From contig OW203730.1 of the NCBI GenBank assembly GCA_934045075.1, positions 7,514,785 to 7,578,784 of the forward strand: a stretch of DNA of 64,000 bases, given 5' to 3'. How positions within the stretch are numbered: position 1 is the first letter of the stretch; each line of letters starts with the position of its first letter. This DNA is from Yponomeuta sedellus (lineage: Eukaryota > Arthropoda > Insecta > Lepidoptera > Yponomeutidae). Shown piece by piece: positions 41,747-52,186 of this stretch. Both the position numbers and the translations under genes were made by a program. A model generated the notes under the pieces. The model was not told the DNA's origin. It did no database searches and worked only from the letters and a program-made list of their open reading frames with translations.

Positions 41747-42470
41747 AATATTTTATTTGGCCATTTTTAACTAGATAGTTTAACTCAAGAGTCTCTCGTC
41801 GTTCAAGCATTTAGAAATATGGTTAAGAAAAGTTACAAATATAACACAACTGGTTACATAGGCTGCTACTTATGTATGCGGAATCTGGGATTCCAATAAT
41901 TTTAAAGGCAATGTCTGTCCTCCATGGTCAAATTCGTTCTTTTTTTAAGTACTGGCCGCTAATATTTTTCTCTTATATACGTTAGTGTTTTGTTTTTGTT
42001 GAGTTTAAAATGTCATATCGCTGAAAAAATGGAACTCACTCGTGAAAATATTCGTGCTATGATTTATTACGATTTTCGACGTGGTTTAACGCAACAACAG
42101 TGCGTAGATCAATTAACTTCGACTTTTGGTGGTGAAGCTCCATCAAAAACGACTGTGTATCACTGGTTTAGTGATTTTAATCGCGGGCGCAGTAATCTCA
42201 CGGACGAAGTTAAAGAAGGTCGCCCGAAATCGGTGGTTGTGCCACAAAATATTGAAGCTGTGTGAAAACTAATAATGCAAGACCACGTATGTCAAAAAAA
42301 GATGGATGCTATCTCGCATTGAAAGGGTGTGAAGCACCCCTAGTCCTGCACTTTCGTGTGCATACACGAGCTAACTCACACAGATACACCAAGTCGGTCA
42401 CTCTGCCGCCATTACGCTCCGAGCAGCAGTGCCAGTAAGTCTTGTTTGACACAAAAGAAAATTTTAAGAA

Positions 42471-42547
42471 ATGCCGTCTTGTGTTGTGAGGAGGTGTAAA
42501 CACTTCTCGAAAAAATGCAATAAGTCTCATGGGAGCACCTACCATGC
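42471..42547 (+). CDS. Candidate THAP-domain first exon of the P-type element
   Basis: ATG at 42471 opens 'MPSCVVRRCKHFSKKCNKSH', then 'GSTYHA', and stops being protein-like at a consensus splice donor 'gcgtaagt' (GT at 42548-42549). The two cysteines in C-x4-C and the following 'SHG-TYH' are typical of the start of THAP zinc-finger domains, which form the DNA-binding N-terminus of P-element transposases. The rest of the C2CH module should lie in a second exon, which I could not find downstream. A domesticated gene is unlikely because it sits between P-type TIRs. Promoter and reading start are not proven. Confidence 0.7.
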
Positions 42548-43570
42548 GTAAGTAATGTTTTGAGTTACTGATTCGTGATATTTTTCCTTATTAGGTTTTG
42601 TTTACATTTCTTTATTTACTTACAAATTGGGATGTCAAATACCGCAGTGATACCAGTTTTTTTTTCGGGAAAAATTCCCGAAAAGTAGAGATATATGTAT
42701 TTGTTGCATTTATTAGTGTTTTTATAGTAGTAGTTTTGGCGTTATGGAAATACGCAACCGTAACCCTTATATTACATATCTTTACTATATTAAAATATCT
42801 AATTGTATGAAATTTGCCGCCTCATTTCTGTACAAGCCGTGCTGTGTAAGGACATCTAACAACGTTGTGCATGAGCCGTCTATTTATTTTTATAGTTCCA
42901 ATGGCTATACCACAAACATAAAAAAACAAGAGATAACCTACAATCATTATTGACAGCTGACATCCAGCTGATATTACTTAAGTTGTCAAACACCCGCCAC
43001 CGTTGTAGGTGGCAGTGATATTACTTAGATATTTTGTATCCTAAACTTTCCACTTATTCGTCACATGTGATAATGTGAGTAAATTGAGCGCGTGAGTTAG
43101 TTGGTGACGCTGTTTCACGTTAATTTGTAAATGTAATTAGTTTCTCTTTCTAATTCTTGTTTCATATTCGTTTTTATCAATGTTTTAAAAATTGAAGAAA
43201 AAATAAGAGGTAGTTGTTATAGGTATCTGCTACAAAAACACTAAATTTGTCGATTCCAAAACTCCCAAATTTTTTTTTATACAAAACCTCACTCCATATT
43301 AGCACCTTAAAATAAGTAAATATAGTTACACCCGATTTGATTCTATAGTAACAAACTAAATCAATGTTAGCTAACATCTCAACTTTATGCAAATATGCAT
43401 CCGATTATCCGATCTCTAGTCATAACCAATCCCTCAATCGAGGCTCCACCTCCTTCATAAAAGCCTTTTAGGTCACTCAGTAGTATGATAAAAGTGAAAC
43501 CGTCACTAGATTAGGTAAGTTTACTTTATTTTTTGATAACATGATTTAAGGCGTTTCGGAGCGCTAATTA

Positions 43571-43880
43571 GCGCCACCAATGGAAAAAATCATAACTTTT
43601 TTATAGAACGTTTTTACCTAAAAGTGAACATGAGAAATCTTAACAACTGTGATATGATAACTTACAGTCTGGAACATATAATCAATAGGTTAGAACTTTA
43701 ATGGATTTCCGTTAAACCGGCTGTTTTTGGCGGAAAGTGATTGAAGTCCTTGGTTGTTGATTCTAGTTTCTAGATTGTATGTTTAAAAAATAGCTGTCAC
43801 AGTTGTTAAGAATTTTCATGTTCACTTTTAAAATAAAACGTACTATAACACAACTTATGACTTTTTTCCATTGGTGGCGC
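43571..43880. mobile_element. MITE or foldback inside the P-type element
   Basis: Inverted arms of about 90 bp: 'gcgccaccaatggaaaaaat' at 43571 pairs with 'ttttttccattggtggcgc' ending at 43880, continuing to 'aacaactgtga'/'tcacagttgtt' on the inner side. TA flanks at 43569-43570 and 43881-43882 fit a TA-specific MITE. It could instead be part of the P-type element itself. Confidence 0.7.
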
Positions 43881-44306
43881 TATTGGTGGTACCCTGAAGC
43901 ACCTTGATCCTCTTGATTTGAAAAAGTAGGCAAAGTGATATTAGTCTGGCAACACCGATGGCACGAATACAGAAAGAGACGGCGGCCATTTGTCTGCTTC
44001 ACTCGTGATTAAAGAAGGTTCCATCCGTCTTTTTTTGACATCCGTGTGCAAGACCGCCATGTTACGTATCGCGAGATAGAGGCTATTCTGGGCATATGTA
44101 TGACGAGCACTCATAGGATATTACATGAACTTATGTCCATAAAATAATTTGTTCGCGTTGGATCCCGCACAACTTAACTCAGGATCAAAAAGATGCTCGC
44201 GTCGAATGGTGCAAGAAAACCTTAAAAAAATTCAACGGAGGCGACTCAAAATCTGTTTATAATATCTACACAGGTGATGAATCCTGGATCTACGCGTACG
44301 ATCCCG

Positions 44307-44477
44307 ATTTATATTTGCACCGACTACCCGTCTCTTATTTCCTCCAGCAACTTTCCGTCATAAGGTTGTCTGGAAGAAATTGCTTTTAGCAATAAGGCCG
44401 CCAATTGTACTTTGTATCATTACATGTTTTATAATATGTGCTCTGGTGTACAATAAAGAATATTCTTATCTTATCTT
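44307..44477 (+). repeat. LINE family M 3' end inserted in mariner 2
   Basis: Duplication 'atcccg' at 44301-44306 and 44478-44483. The 171-bp insert contains 'aaggttgtctggaagaaatt', 'agcaataaggccgccaattg', 'gtgtacaataaagaatattc', then (ttatc)n. It is a strongly 5'-truncated LINE insertion. Confidence 0.85.
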
Positions 44478-45089
44478 ATCCCGAAACTTAACAACAATCA
44501 ACAGTTTGGGTGTTTCAAAATGAGCCGAACCCTACGAAAGTGGCTCGTGCAAAAAGCACTGTAAAGCAAATGGTGGCCTGCTTTTTTTGGTATTAATGGC
44601 CATGTGGCTACAATACTACTGGAGAATCGCTGAACGCTTAATTCGGAGTAGTACACAACCATTTGTTTGCCGGAAGTATTTGAAGAAATACGCCAAAACA
44701 ACCAGCGACGCAGAATCATACTTCACCATGATAATGCCAGCTGTCATACATCTCAGGAAACAACTACATTTTTGGATGGTCAAAAATAGAATTGATGGGT
44801 CATCCACCGTACAGCCCTGATTTGGCTCCCAATGATTTCTATTTATTCCCAAATGTAAAGAATAAATTATGTGGTCAACGATTTTCGACCCGTGAAGATG
44901 CCGTAGATGCGTTCAAACAGCACGTTTTGGAGATACCTCAATCAGAGTGGAAAAAGTGTTTTACAAATTGGTTTTATCGAATGCAAAAGTGCATCGATCA
45001 TAGTGGAGAATACTTTGAAAAACAATAAAAGCATATTTAGCCATATACATTTGTTTATTTTTTCTATTCCGCATACATAAGTAGCAGCC

Positions 45090-45614
45090 CTCGTATCTGC
45101 CTTTTGTATGCAAAAATCGAACCGATTGCGTCAGCTAATCTATAAAATAACACTCCAAAAATTTAGTCGTGGGTAAAGAGAAACAGGATTGTAATTTTTA
45201 CAAGGAATTGTTTCTTTTTTAATAATACTGTTATACTGTTTCAGGCTGTAAGTCACGTGAATGTAAACATAATTAGCAGATTTGGTATCACTTTAAACTA
45301 TGAATTTATATAAGGCAATTCTTTTTACGTGCAGCATAGGTGCGCGTTTTGTTTATACCGGGTAGGATGAACGACAGGTGCACAGATTCCACTACTTACC
45401 GCACGCGCAAACGTGATAGACTGAGTGAACGTTCTGATATTGACTATTGTGCGTCAATAGCCCGTGAGGAGAGATCATAAAGATGTTTAATCGTAAACCA
45501 CGAGCAATCCAGTTGGGCAGCGCCCTGGGCGCGTACCCACACGAATATTGATGGTTCCGATCGTGACGGATGCCAAAGAGTAAGTATAATGCCCGACAAA
45601 TAACTTGAACAAAC
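45090..45614. other. Unassigned sequence
   Basis: No gene or repeat family recognised. Confidence 0.45.
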
Positions 45615-45624
45615 TACTTTAACT

Positions 45625-45791
45625 TTAAAAACCTATTTAGAGGCTAAAAATTTCACCCATGCCGGGATTCGAACCCGCAACCTCTGGCTATCCGTGCCAG
45701 CGCTCTACCAATTGAGCCAATGGGCGACTCACATCAGTGAAATTTTGAACCTCTTTACACTATTCTGTGTATTACGTACAGGCAGCGACTT
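45625..45791 (-). mobile_element. Family T SINE, copy T13 (simple)
   Basis: Perfect 'tactttaact' at 45615-45624 and 45792-45801. One minus-oriented unit runs from 'gtcgctgcctgtacgtaata' through the tRNA-like domain to 'ctaaataggttttta'. It has no inversion and no A-rich tail. Confidence 0.9.
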
Positions 45792-45887
45792 TACTTTAAC
45801 TTGTTATTGATTTGTAACCGGATTAACTTTTTGTCGGAAGAGTTGACAAAAAGTCAAGTAATTTTATTCGGTTATAAATCAGTAATG

Positions 45888-46109
45888 CTGTGTGGTGTCG
45901 GACTAGAGAATAGTACCAACCCAAATTCTTCCGGGGGGTGGGCAGCAGTGTCTCCTGCAGTACAATTCCACCAAACTGCGATCCCCAACCCGCATGCCCG
46001 TGGGGATTATGGGCATTACCCCCCAATGATGGCACAACCTTGCGCTATGGCGCTCATTAGGGTAGGGGTATGTCCAGCAGTGGACTAATATAGCCTGAAG
46101 AAGAAGAAG
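45888..46109 (+). mobile_element. Family D SINE, internally deleted
   Basis: Perfect 'aaatcagtaatg' at 45876-45887 and 46110-46121. The start is 'ctgtgtggtgtcggactaga'. A deletion removes the 'cgcgggtgtcgtaaaaggcg' segment, and the tail is 'ggactaatatagcctgaaga' + (gaa)n. Confidence 0.9.
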
Positions 46110-46121
46110 AAATCAGTAATG

Positions 46122-46441
46122 TGTAGTACTTACGAAAGTTTTAGTTCAAAAATACTTTAACTTGAATGTAACAATTCGTCTCCATCGCAAACTCATTCCA
46201 CTGTGATGAGTTTTGTTCCAGTTATCTGGCGGGCAACATACAGATGTCAAAGTTCCTCCTGTACTAACAAGAAACTTATGAATACATGCAGTGTTAAATG
46301 CAGTCGTTGGAGCGACTTCAACGACGTTGTGAAATTTTAAACCAAAGGAAATTGCGTTAGTACGAGTATCATCTAAACACATCGATAAATTCGCTTAACA
46401 TCGATCCGCTAAGAAGTAAAGATAATGGCCTAAGTATCTAC
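46122..46441. other. Unassigned; one unrecognised minus-strand ORF
   Basis: The minus-strand frame at 46146-46382 (78 codons, 'CLDDTRTNAISFGLKFHNVV' at its start) has a protein-like composition and three cysteines, but no family I recognise. It may be an exon or a retroelement scrap. Confidence 0.35.
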
Positions 46442-46545
46442 CTAATGAGATAATTTATCCAGTGTCCAATGGCACGTTCACCCACACCAGGTGGGTGAAA
46501 GGATTACTCGGCCGCTGTATTGCAAGGGCATTGTTTTTTAGACGG
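46442..46545 (-). repeat. Family E (subfamily a) SINE tail
   Basis: 'gagataatttatccagtgtc', 'cacaccaggtgggtgaaagg' match the 3' region of 12826-13220. Confidence 0.65.
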
Positions 46546-46762
46546 AGTAGGCTAAGAAGTATATGCGGTGTTAATAGATCAACGATCAGCCCTTACCGAA
46601 AGCTACGCAACAATATAGAGTGTCTATTTCGGCTGGACTGTTTTAACCAAATGCGAAGTTGCGATTGGATAATATCAAAATTCTGCTGACACTAGCGAAT
46701 TGTCCATAACCATCGCTGCACGAGATGCGTAGAGTAGGCCGTCAAGTAAGGATACATTTCCG
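46546..46762. other. Unassigned sequence
   Basis: No feature recognised. Confidence 0.4.
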
Positions 46763-46769
46763 CAAAAGT

Positions 46770-46935
46770 TCGTTATCAACCCTTGTATGTCCCCACTGCT
46801 GGGGCATGGGTCTTTTCCTGCATCGCAGGAAGGTTAGGCCATACTCCACCACGGGGGCCAAGTCCGGCTTGGTGGAGGATTGTAAGACCAAGTGATTGAT
46901 TCCAATCACTCGGTTCGCCTAGGCCACGAACGCTT
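46770..46935 (-). mobile_element. 5S-SINE (family C), copy C10, central deletion
   Basis: 'caaaagt' at 46763-46769 and 46936-46942. The tail and distal body (46770-46888) are joined directly to the first ~45 bp of the head, so the 5S-like A/C boxes and most of the body are deleted. Confidence 0.85.
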
Positions 46936-46942
46936 CAAAAGT

Positions 46943-47769
46943 ATATCAATAGAATAGCTAGATCATTTACTGAAAACCGCCACTTAGTCTCTCCGAGGCA
47001 AAGAACCTCAGGCCTCAACCACTAAGCGGTCCCCGCCATCTATACGGACTGTCACGTCTCACCGCGCCATTACTCTATGAATTAGTAGCAAAAAGCTTCC
47101 AGAGTGATTAGAAGTCGCCACACTGTAATTATCCTCCTGTATATGATATGTGGGTATTATTAGAGAGTCGGTACTCAGTGGCCAGATGGTCTAAGGTTTA
47201 GGTATGGTTGGCATCTCTTTGGGATACCACGTCTTGTTTGATAATCGCTCTTACGCGAGTCTGATAAGAGTTCTCTTTATAGCGATGAGTGACAGTCGTC
47301 AATAGCTCACACTCTTGGTGATCTTATATTATGAGGATGTGGTATTGCCGCATAGGTGTCCGCTTGGCCTGATTGATGAAAGCTCTATAATTTAGGGCCT
47401 GCGGTGATACACGGTGGGAACTTCCGATACGAGTTTCGCATAGTCACGGCCATCGCTTTCAATGAACCGTGCCGGCAGATAGACTAGCCTATATTATAAA
47501 GTGCTTAGGTAAATATATTACTTGGTGTTGAGAGTATGCAAACTAGTGCACACATTTCTACGAGTATAGTTTTTAGTATGAGCCGTTTTTCTTGTAATGT
47601 TGTTATCAATGTAACTAATTTAAGTGCACGTTAGTAAAGATAGCTGTCGACCAGCTGCTAAGTAGGGCACCATGTTTAGTTTTTAAACTCTTTAGAACGA
47701 TGCTGTATTAGAATCTGCCTATTTCAAATTGTAGCAAACAAAAATACCTAGTACCTAAAACTAGTCATT
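46943..47769. other. Unassigned sequence
   Basis: More balanced base composition than the rest, but no exon, RNA or repeat recognised. Confidence 0.4.
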
Positions 47770-48040
47770 TTGTAGCCTCTAAACGTCCCACTGCAGGCAA
47801 CAGATCTCTTCTAAGAGAGCGAGTATGGGCTTGATTACCACGCGTGCCCACCCCGTATTGGAAATTTCACTGGGGTGCGTGAACCTCAGACATTCTGGTA
47901 TCCCCACGGTCTAGTCCTTCACAGTGGAACTGCTACCACAACTTCCCAAATGTACGTGCATAGAAAACAAAGTTTTTGGTACGAACGCAAGACCTTCCGA
48001 ATGTAAGGCGGTTCTACCGCTGCGCTGCCACCGCACCTCC
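47770..48040 (-). mobile_element. Family E (subfamily b) tRNA SINE, diverged
   Basis: Tail 'aaacgtcccactgcaggcaa', body 'accacgcgtgcccaccccgt', head 'aaggcggttctaccgctgcg' in minus orientation. The B box is degraded. Confidence 0.65.
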
Positions 48041-48660
48041 ACAGTTTTAATAAACTGAATAAATTATGACTCATCTCATCTAGTTAAAACTAGATATAGT
48101 GTCAGGTGAGCAGGCATGAAATTTTCCGTAGCGCAAAGCAAAAAATCCACAACGGAAAAATTATTAGCAAGAATGACTCATCGCTTAGTCTACTTTATAC
48201 ACGCCATCACTCCCGAATATGTGGGCGTTACAATAACCCTGATGCAAATAAAACTAGGCTACCGACATAATAACTCTTAACACTTATCTATAAACCACAA
48301 TAACCTGACCCCCCTCGCCTCCTTCTAGGCAGTTTAACCCACACGTCGGAGGTGTTTTTATTAGCGAAATCGCGGGCCTTAACTATTGGTTCTGTGAAAC
48401 CGCCTAAGGGCATCTGTAATGGAAGTCATATAGACGTCGTTACGGTGTTTCGATTTAATATTAAAACAGATAAGTTTAATCATTATGCAATATTTTAAAT
48501 TAATGGCCGACGATGTGAATGAATCATTAAGATTAATACTTTTGAGGCCTACTTCTGTGTGAAGCCGTTGAATGGGTGCGTATGTACTCCTCTGGTACCT
48601 AATTAAGTCTATGGCAGAGATAGATTTAAGGAATGACTTCAAAATTTTAAAGTAATTACG
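48041..48660. other. Unassigned sequence
   Basis: No feature recognised; a 105-codon minus frame (48379-48696) lacks known domains. Confidence 0.4.
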
Positions 48661-48745
48661 TATATGCTGGAAGAGAATGCTTCTTGCATTAAGCACACCG
48701 TTGAGGATTTACATTAGTAATTAGTGTAATAAAGTTTTATTTTTA
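48661..48745 (+). repeat. LINE family M 3' UTR, diverged fragment
   Basis: 'gctggaagagaatgcttctt', 'gcattaagcacaccgttgag' and 'gtaataaagttttattt' follow the family M layout. Confidence 0.55.
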
Positions 48746-49191
48746 TGTAGCCTTTAAGTGGGGACATATAAAGGGTCGATATCGATTGCTATCGCGTTAT
48801 CGGTAACATTAGACACGGTAATATTAATTCTAAGCAACATTTGAACTTCTGTAAATTATGGCAATAAAAGAATGAATGAATTTCATTGAATTCTTTACAT
48901 ACTGACTTTTGACTTTGATGACTTTTACTTTGATGTTTGTAAACGTATGTTCTATCATTCACCTCAGCCTAGTCGAGTCATTTGCCAACGTCGCACTTCA
49001 GTTATCAGCTTTCCAGTTGCGTTTTACTCATTACTGGCACAGTGGCATTAAGACCAGCCGGACGATCAATCAATACAAATGACACTGTGACTATATTGAA
49101 AGGCATTTTGTGTTTGACAATGTTATCTACGGGTAAAGTACAGTTAGAATTACACAAGTTATTTATATCAAATGGTCAGTCCAGTTATCAT
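48746..49191. other. Unassigned sequence
   Basis: Short 5S-SINE-tail-like words near 48757 ('gtggggacatataaaggg') suggest a truncated copy; otherwise nothing. Confidence 0.4.
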
Positions 49192-49198
49192 CATCATC

Positions 49199-49477
49199 AA
49201 CCCATTATGTCCCCACTGAGGGGCACGGGTCTCTTCCCTGGGGAAGGTTAGGCCATTCTTCACCACGGGGACCCAGTCCGGATCGGTGGAGGCTTGCAAG
49301 ACGGCTGGTCTTACTGTCAGAAGTTTTCAAGCCGTCTGACTTGGCTTAACGACTGCCATCTATCGACGGCAGCCCGCACCAACTGCTTAACGTGCCTTGC
49401 AAAGGAAAAATGCCGCTAGCGTTAGTCATAGACGGTTTACCCATCCATGCACTGAACGCGGCCTGTTGCTTAACCTT
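49199..49477 (-). mobile_element. 5S-SINE (family C), copy C11, second subfamily
   Basis: 'cagttat' at 49192-49198 and 49478-49484. The tail is 'gacataatgggttgatgatg', as in C5. The head stops at 'ggttaagcaacaggccgcg', so it is 5'-truncated inside the 5S-like segment. Confidence 0.85.
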
Positions 49478-49484
49478 CAGTTAT

Positions 49485-50292
49485 GTTAACCAACAGTTAT
49501 GTGTGAGGTCAACTCCAACAAACTATTCATGGGCCAAAAATAATGCATAGATATGAAATGGTCACCAGATAAAGGTATGCAATGGTTACCACCATAAAAT
49601 ACACTCGACTGACATCAATATTATGACTGTAACCCTTGTGGTTTGATTTCAGTTTGAAATTTGAAATAGAATTTGGTTTATTGATATCAAAATCAGTTGT
49701 TATCGTAATATAAATTATAGTATAACATAATTATATAACGTAATTTGTAAACTAACGAAACACAGTCTCAAAATCCAAAATAAAACCTTCTAAAGACCAG
49801 GCAGTCAGTTTGCAGACAAAGTCCTAAACTATTTCTATCCAGTTGTATTCGAACCTTCATTATTTTAAGTAAATTGTGCCGCAGAAATCACTCAAACAAT
49901 CAATCAACGTCAACGAAAACACCTCCCAAAATCCACCAGTGACACCTCTACCGCCTACCTCATACCGACACTCAATTCACAATGACGTCAAAGCGTAGAT
50001 CACTTGTGTGGAGTACAGTTACGGGAGGCCTGAGCAAACACTTGACTAAGAATACAGAGTGTTTTACAATGAGGATCTATGTACAGTTTCGTACAGATAG
50101 ATTGGATGAGGCCTACGCAGGGTAATTATTATCAAGCGCAGCGGAACAGCGATATCTCTACAAGACGTCAACGAGGGGCCTATTCTATAGAAATACAATT
50201 AAAGGTTGGATATACATACTCGTACGAGTAACATAGTCGACTAGTCCGTACTTGTTAAGTAAGAAGCCTAACTCCCGGTTCCTCGTTGGTAA
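49485..50292. other. Unassigned sequence
   Basis: No gene or repeat family recognised. Confidence 0.45.
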
Positions 50293-50490
50293 AGACAGTC
50301 GTTAAGCCATGTCAGAGGCTTTAAGGGCGGCTTGATAACTTCTGACAGTAAGGCCCGCCACTGTCTTACAATCCTCCACCAACCCGGATTTGGCCCCAGT
50401 GGTGGAGTCTGGCCTAACGTTCCTGCCATGCAGGAAGAGACCCATGACCCAGCAGTGGGGACATACAAGGGTTGATATTGATATAGATTC
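50293..50490 (+). mobile_element. 5S-SINE (family C), copy C12, 3' half
   Basis: Starts inside the body ('gacagtcgttaagccatgtc') and ends 'gggacatacaagggttgata' with a (tatag) extension. It is 5'-truncated. Confidence 0.85.
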
Positions 50491-51184
50491 AGAAATTCTT
50501 TACGTTGAAATAAAATTTATTTGATTTTGGTATGTTACATTCGCGCTGTTCAAGTTCGGACGCTTTCATCTGCACTGACAAGCGCATAATTCGGCCCCGT
50601 CTTCGCTTGCCAGCTTGTAAGACAGGTCCAATATAAAACAGCTTTTAATAATAAGCGTGTATGAGACATCTAGCATGCAAAACAGAAAAAAATATTAACT
50701 TGATTCCGAAATCACAGTTAAAAATTAAAAATATCAGTCATTAATTTCAGTCGAACAATCATACATCCTGATCAATACCTAAAGAAGGAGAGGATATTGA
50801 AAAACTAGAGCATGCAGCCAGTTTCTCAATAAGGAAAGAAAATCTGGGTGCATCAAGCTTTTCCGGTTTTACTAATTTTCAGTTGCAATTTGAGATTAGA
50901 TTGCTACTAATGAAGCCACGGCGTGTGCCTCATATTACTTTGTACCAGATGGGAAATAATGAGGGCGCTGTTGAATTAATTCGCAGTGAAAATCGGCACA
51001 ATTGTTCTAAGAGATCGCGGCGCGCGCGCAGCCGTTATATTTTTAATTCAGTGTCGCGCTTCGCCGGCCAGCAGCGCAAGGAATGTGTAGACACGACTTG
51101 CTGGGAAAAGTTGTGGATCATTCGATCTGATTTTGCTTTTGATTGAAACTAACTCGGAATGGGTTAATACGAGAGTAAATTTAT
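50491..51184. other. Unassigned; CpG-rich patch at 51015-51080
   Basis: The patch 'gatcgcggcgcgcgcgcagc' stands out. A frame at 50883-51146 crosses it ('KRSRRARSRYIFNSVSRFAG') without a recognised domain. Confidence 0.4.
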
Positions 51185-51422
51185 ATAAATAGTATTTTCT
51201 AAGGTTAACACGAGCAGTAGACATAATTAAAACTGTTTTTATACGGATTTATGCTCGTTTATTACATTTTTACAATTTTCCAACGTTTCGGCACTTTTTC
51301 AGGTGCCGTGGTCCCGGATGACAGTCATCCGGGACCACGGCACCTGAAAAAGTGCCGAAACGTTGGAAAATTGTAAAAATGTAATAAACGAGCATAAATC
51401 CGTATAAAAACAGTTTTAATTA
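51185..51422. repeat. Dispersed repeat P with a 199-bp perfect palindrome
   Basis: Positions 51224-51422 form a perfect inverted repeat: 99-nt arms around a single A at 51323. The outer ~75 bp of the left arm, and the sequence just before it ('agtattttctaaggttaac'), are shared with 57985-58080. The palindrome therefore arose by inverted duplication of the end of a dispersed repeat. Confidence 0.97.
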
Positions 51423-51554
51423 AATTTATATAACTTACTCGTAGATAGAAAGATTGTTCAAAAAACATATCTTGGAGCTGTTTCAAAATTGAGTTGTCTT
51501 AAGGACGTGTGTCTCTATATTGACCTCGTACAGTTGGATTGTTTGCTTGATTCC

Positions 51555-51845
51555 GAAGTCAAGCAAGACACGAACACACCACCACCAACACCAATACTTG
51601 ACTTGCATTTGACGCCTGAGGATGCCTCATGTTAGAGGCGAAACGCGTCGCGTGTTTTCTCACACAAGTATTGGTGTTGGTGGTGGTGTGTTCGTGTCTT
51701 GCTTCTGCTTGAAAAAGTGGGAAGGAGGGCGGTGCATTAACAAACCGCATGGTGCTTGTGGCATTTTTGGCGGAATTTAGCTAAGTAATTTTAACTTTTT
51801 AATGCTATTATGGATTTCCGCAAAGTAACGCCTGATTCTATACAG
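51555..51845 (+). mobile_element. Foldback repeat family I, copy 2, with hammerhead-like core
   Basis: A perfect 40-bp inverted repeat (51561-51600 / 51665-51704) encloses a 64-nt loop with 'ctgagga' (51616-51622), a 5-bp hairpin (51624-51628/51635-51639), 'gaaac' (51640-51644) and 'gtc' (51647-51649). The right part, 'ttttggcggaatttagctaa' to 'gcctgattcta', matches 11830-11915. Confidence 0.75.
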
Positions 51846-51928
51846 CGTCTCCGTCATCTTTTCCACCCTTCTACAACTTATCTAAATGCCGACAAAGTTG
51901 TACTGTCTTTACATACGTTCACTCCAAT

Positions 51929-52186
51929 TAGTTACCTTAAGGGTGAATTTGCAACCAAGAACTAAAGTTTGACCCGTGTTCTAAGGTAGATTAGTTGGCA
52001 TAGTCCCTATGACTGGTTGAACTACTGGTTTTCTTTACAACAGTTGTAATCTACTCTTAGTTACGTTAAGGGTGAATTTGCAACGAAGAACTAAAGTTTG
52101 ACCCGTGTTCTAAGGTAGATTAGTTGGCATAGTCCCTATGACTGGTTGAACTACTGGTTTTCTTTACAACAGTTGTAATCTACTCT
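51929..52186. repeat. 129-bp tandem duplication
   Basis: Units 51929-52057 and 52058-52186 differ at only about two positions (for example 'gttacctt' versus 'gttacgtt'), so the duplication is recent. Confidence 0.95.

Larger units (their letters stand above)
42284..44046 (+). mobile_element. P-type (THAP) DNA transposon remnant inside mariner 2
   Basis: Perfect 8-bp duplication 'tgcaagac' at 42276-42283 and 44047-44054, the size used by P elements. TIRs are 'cacgtatgtcaaaaaaagat' on the left and 'cacggatgtcaaaaaaagac' on the right (complement of 44027-44046). Removing the insert and one duplication restores the mariner coding sequence across the site ('LIMQD'+'RHVTYRE'). Near the left end is a THAP-type first exon. 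No transposase catalytic domain was found, so the copy is internally deleted or decayed. Confidence 0.9.
41990..45025 (+). pseudogene. mariner D,D34D transposase, disrupted by two insertions
   Basis: The N-terminal part ('MELTRENIRAMIYYDFRRGL', from 42020) is open to 42262. It then has an in-frame TGA and a P-type insertion at 42284. The protein resumes at 44055 ('HVTYREIEAILG'), passes 'WIPHNLT' and 'TGDESW' (Asp codon 44276-44278), is broken by LINE sequence 44307-44477, and continues 'QSTVWVFQNEP'. The second catalytic Asp is at 44730-44732 and the third at 44834-44836. Their distance (104 nt instead of 105) shows a one-base deletion. The C-terminus 'SGEYFEKQ' is intact. Several further frameshifts and stops are present. 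It is clearly dead and older than its two inserts. Confidence 0.92.
41861..45089 (+). mobile_element. mariner transposon 2, carrying two nested insertions
   Basis: Perfect 22-bp TIRs at 41861-41882 and 45068-45089 ('ggctgctacttatgtatgcg' plus 'ga'). TA lies outside the left end (41859-41860); the right TA is not recognisable. Subtracting the P-type insert (1763 bp + 8) and the LINE insert (171 bp + 6) leaves 1281 bp, a normal mariner length. Confidence 0.95.

Noticed and set aside
46146..46382. 78-codon minus-strand frame as a gene
   Set aside because: No known family, no clear promoter or splice context. A homology search would decide.
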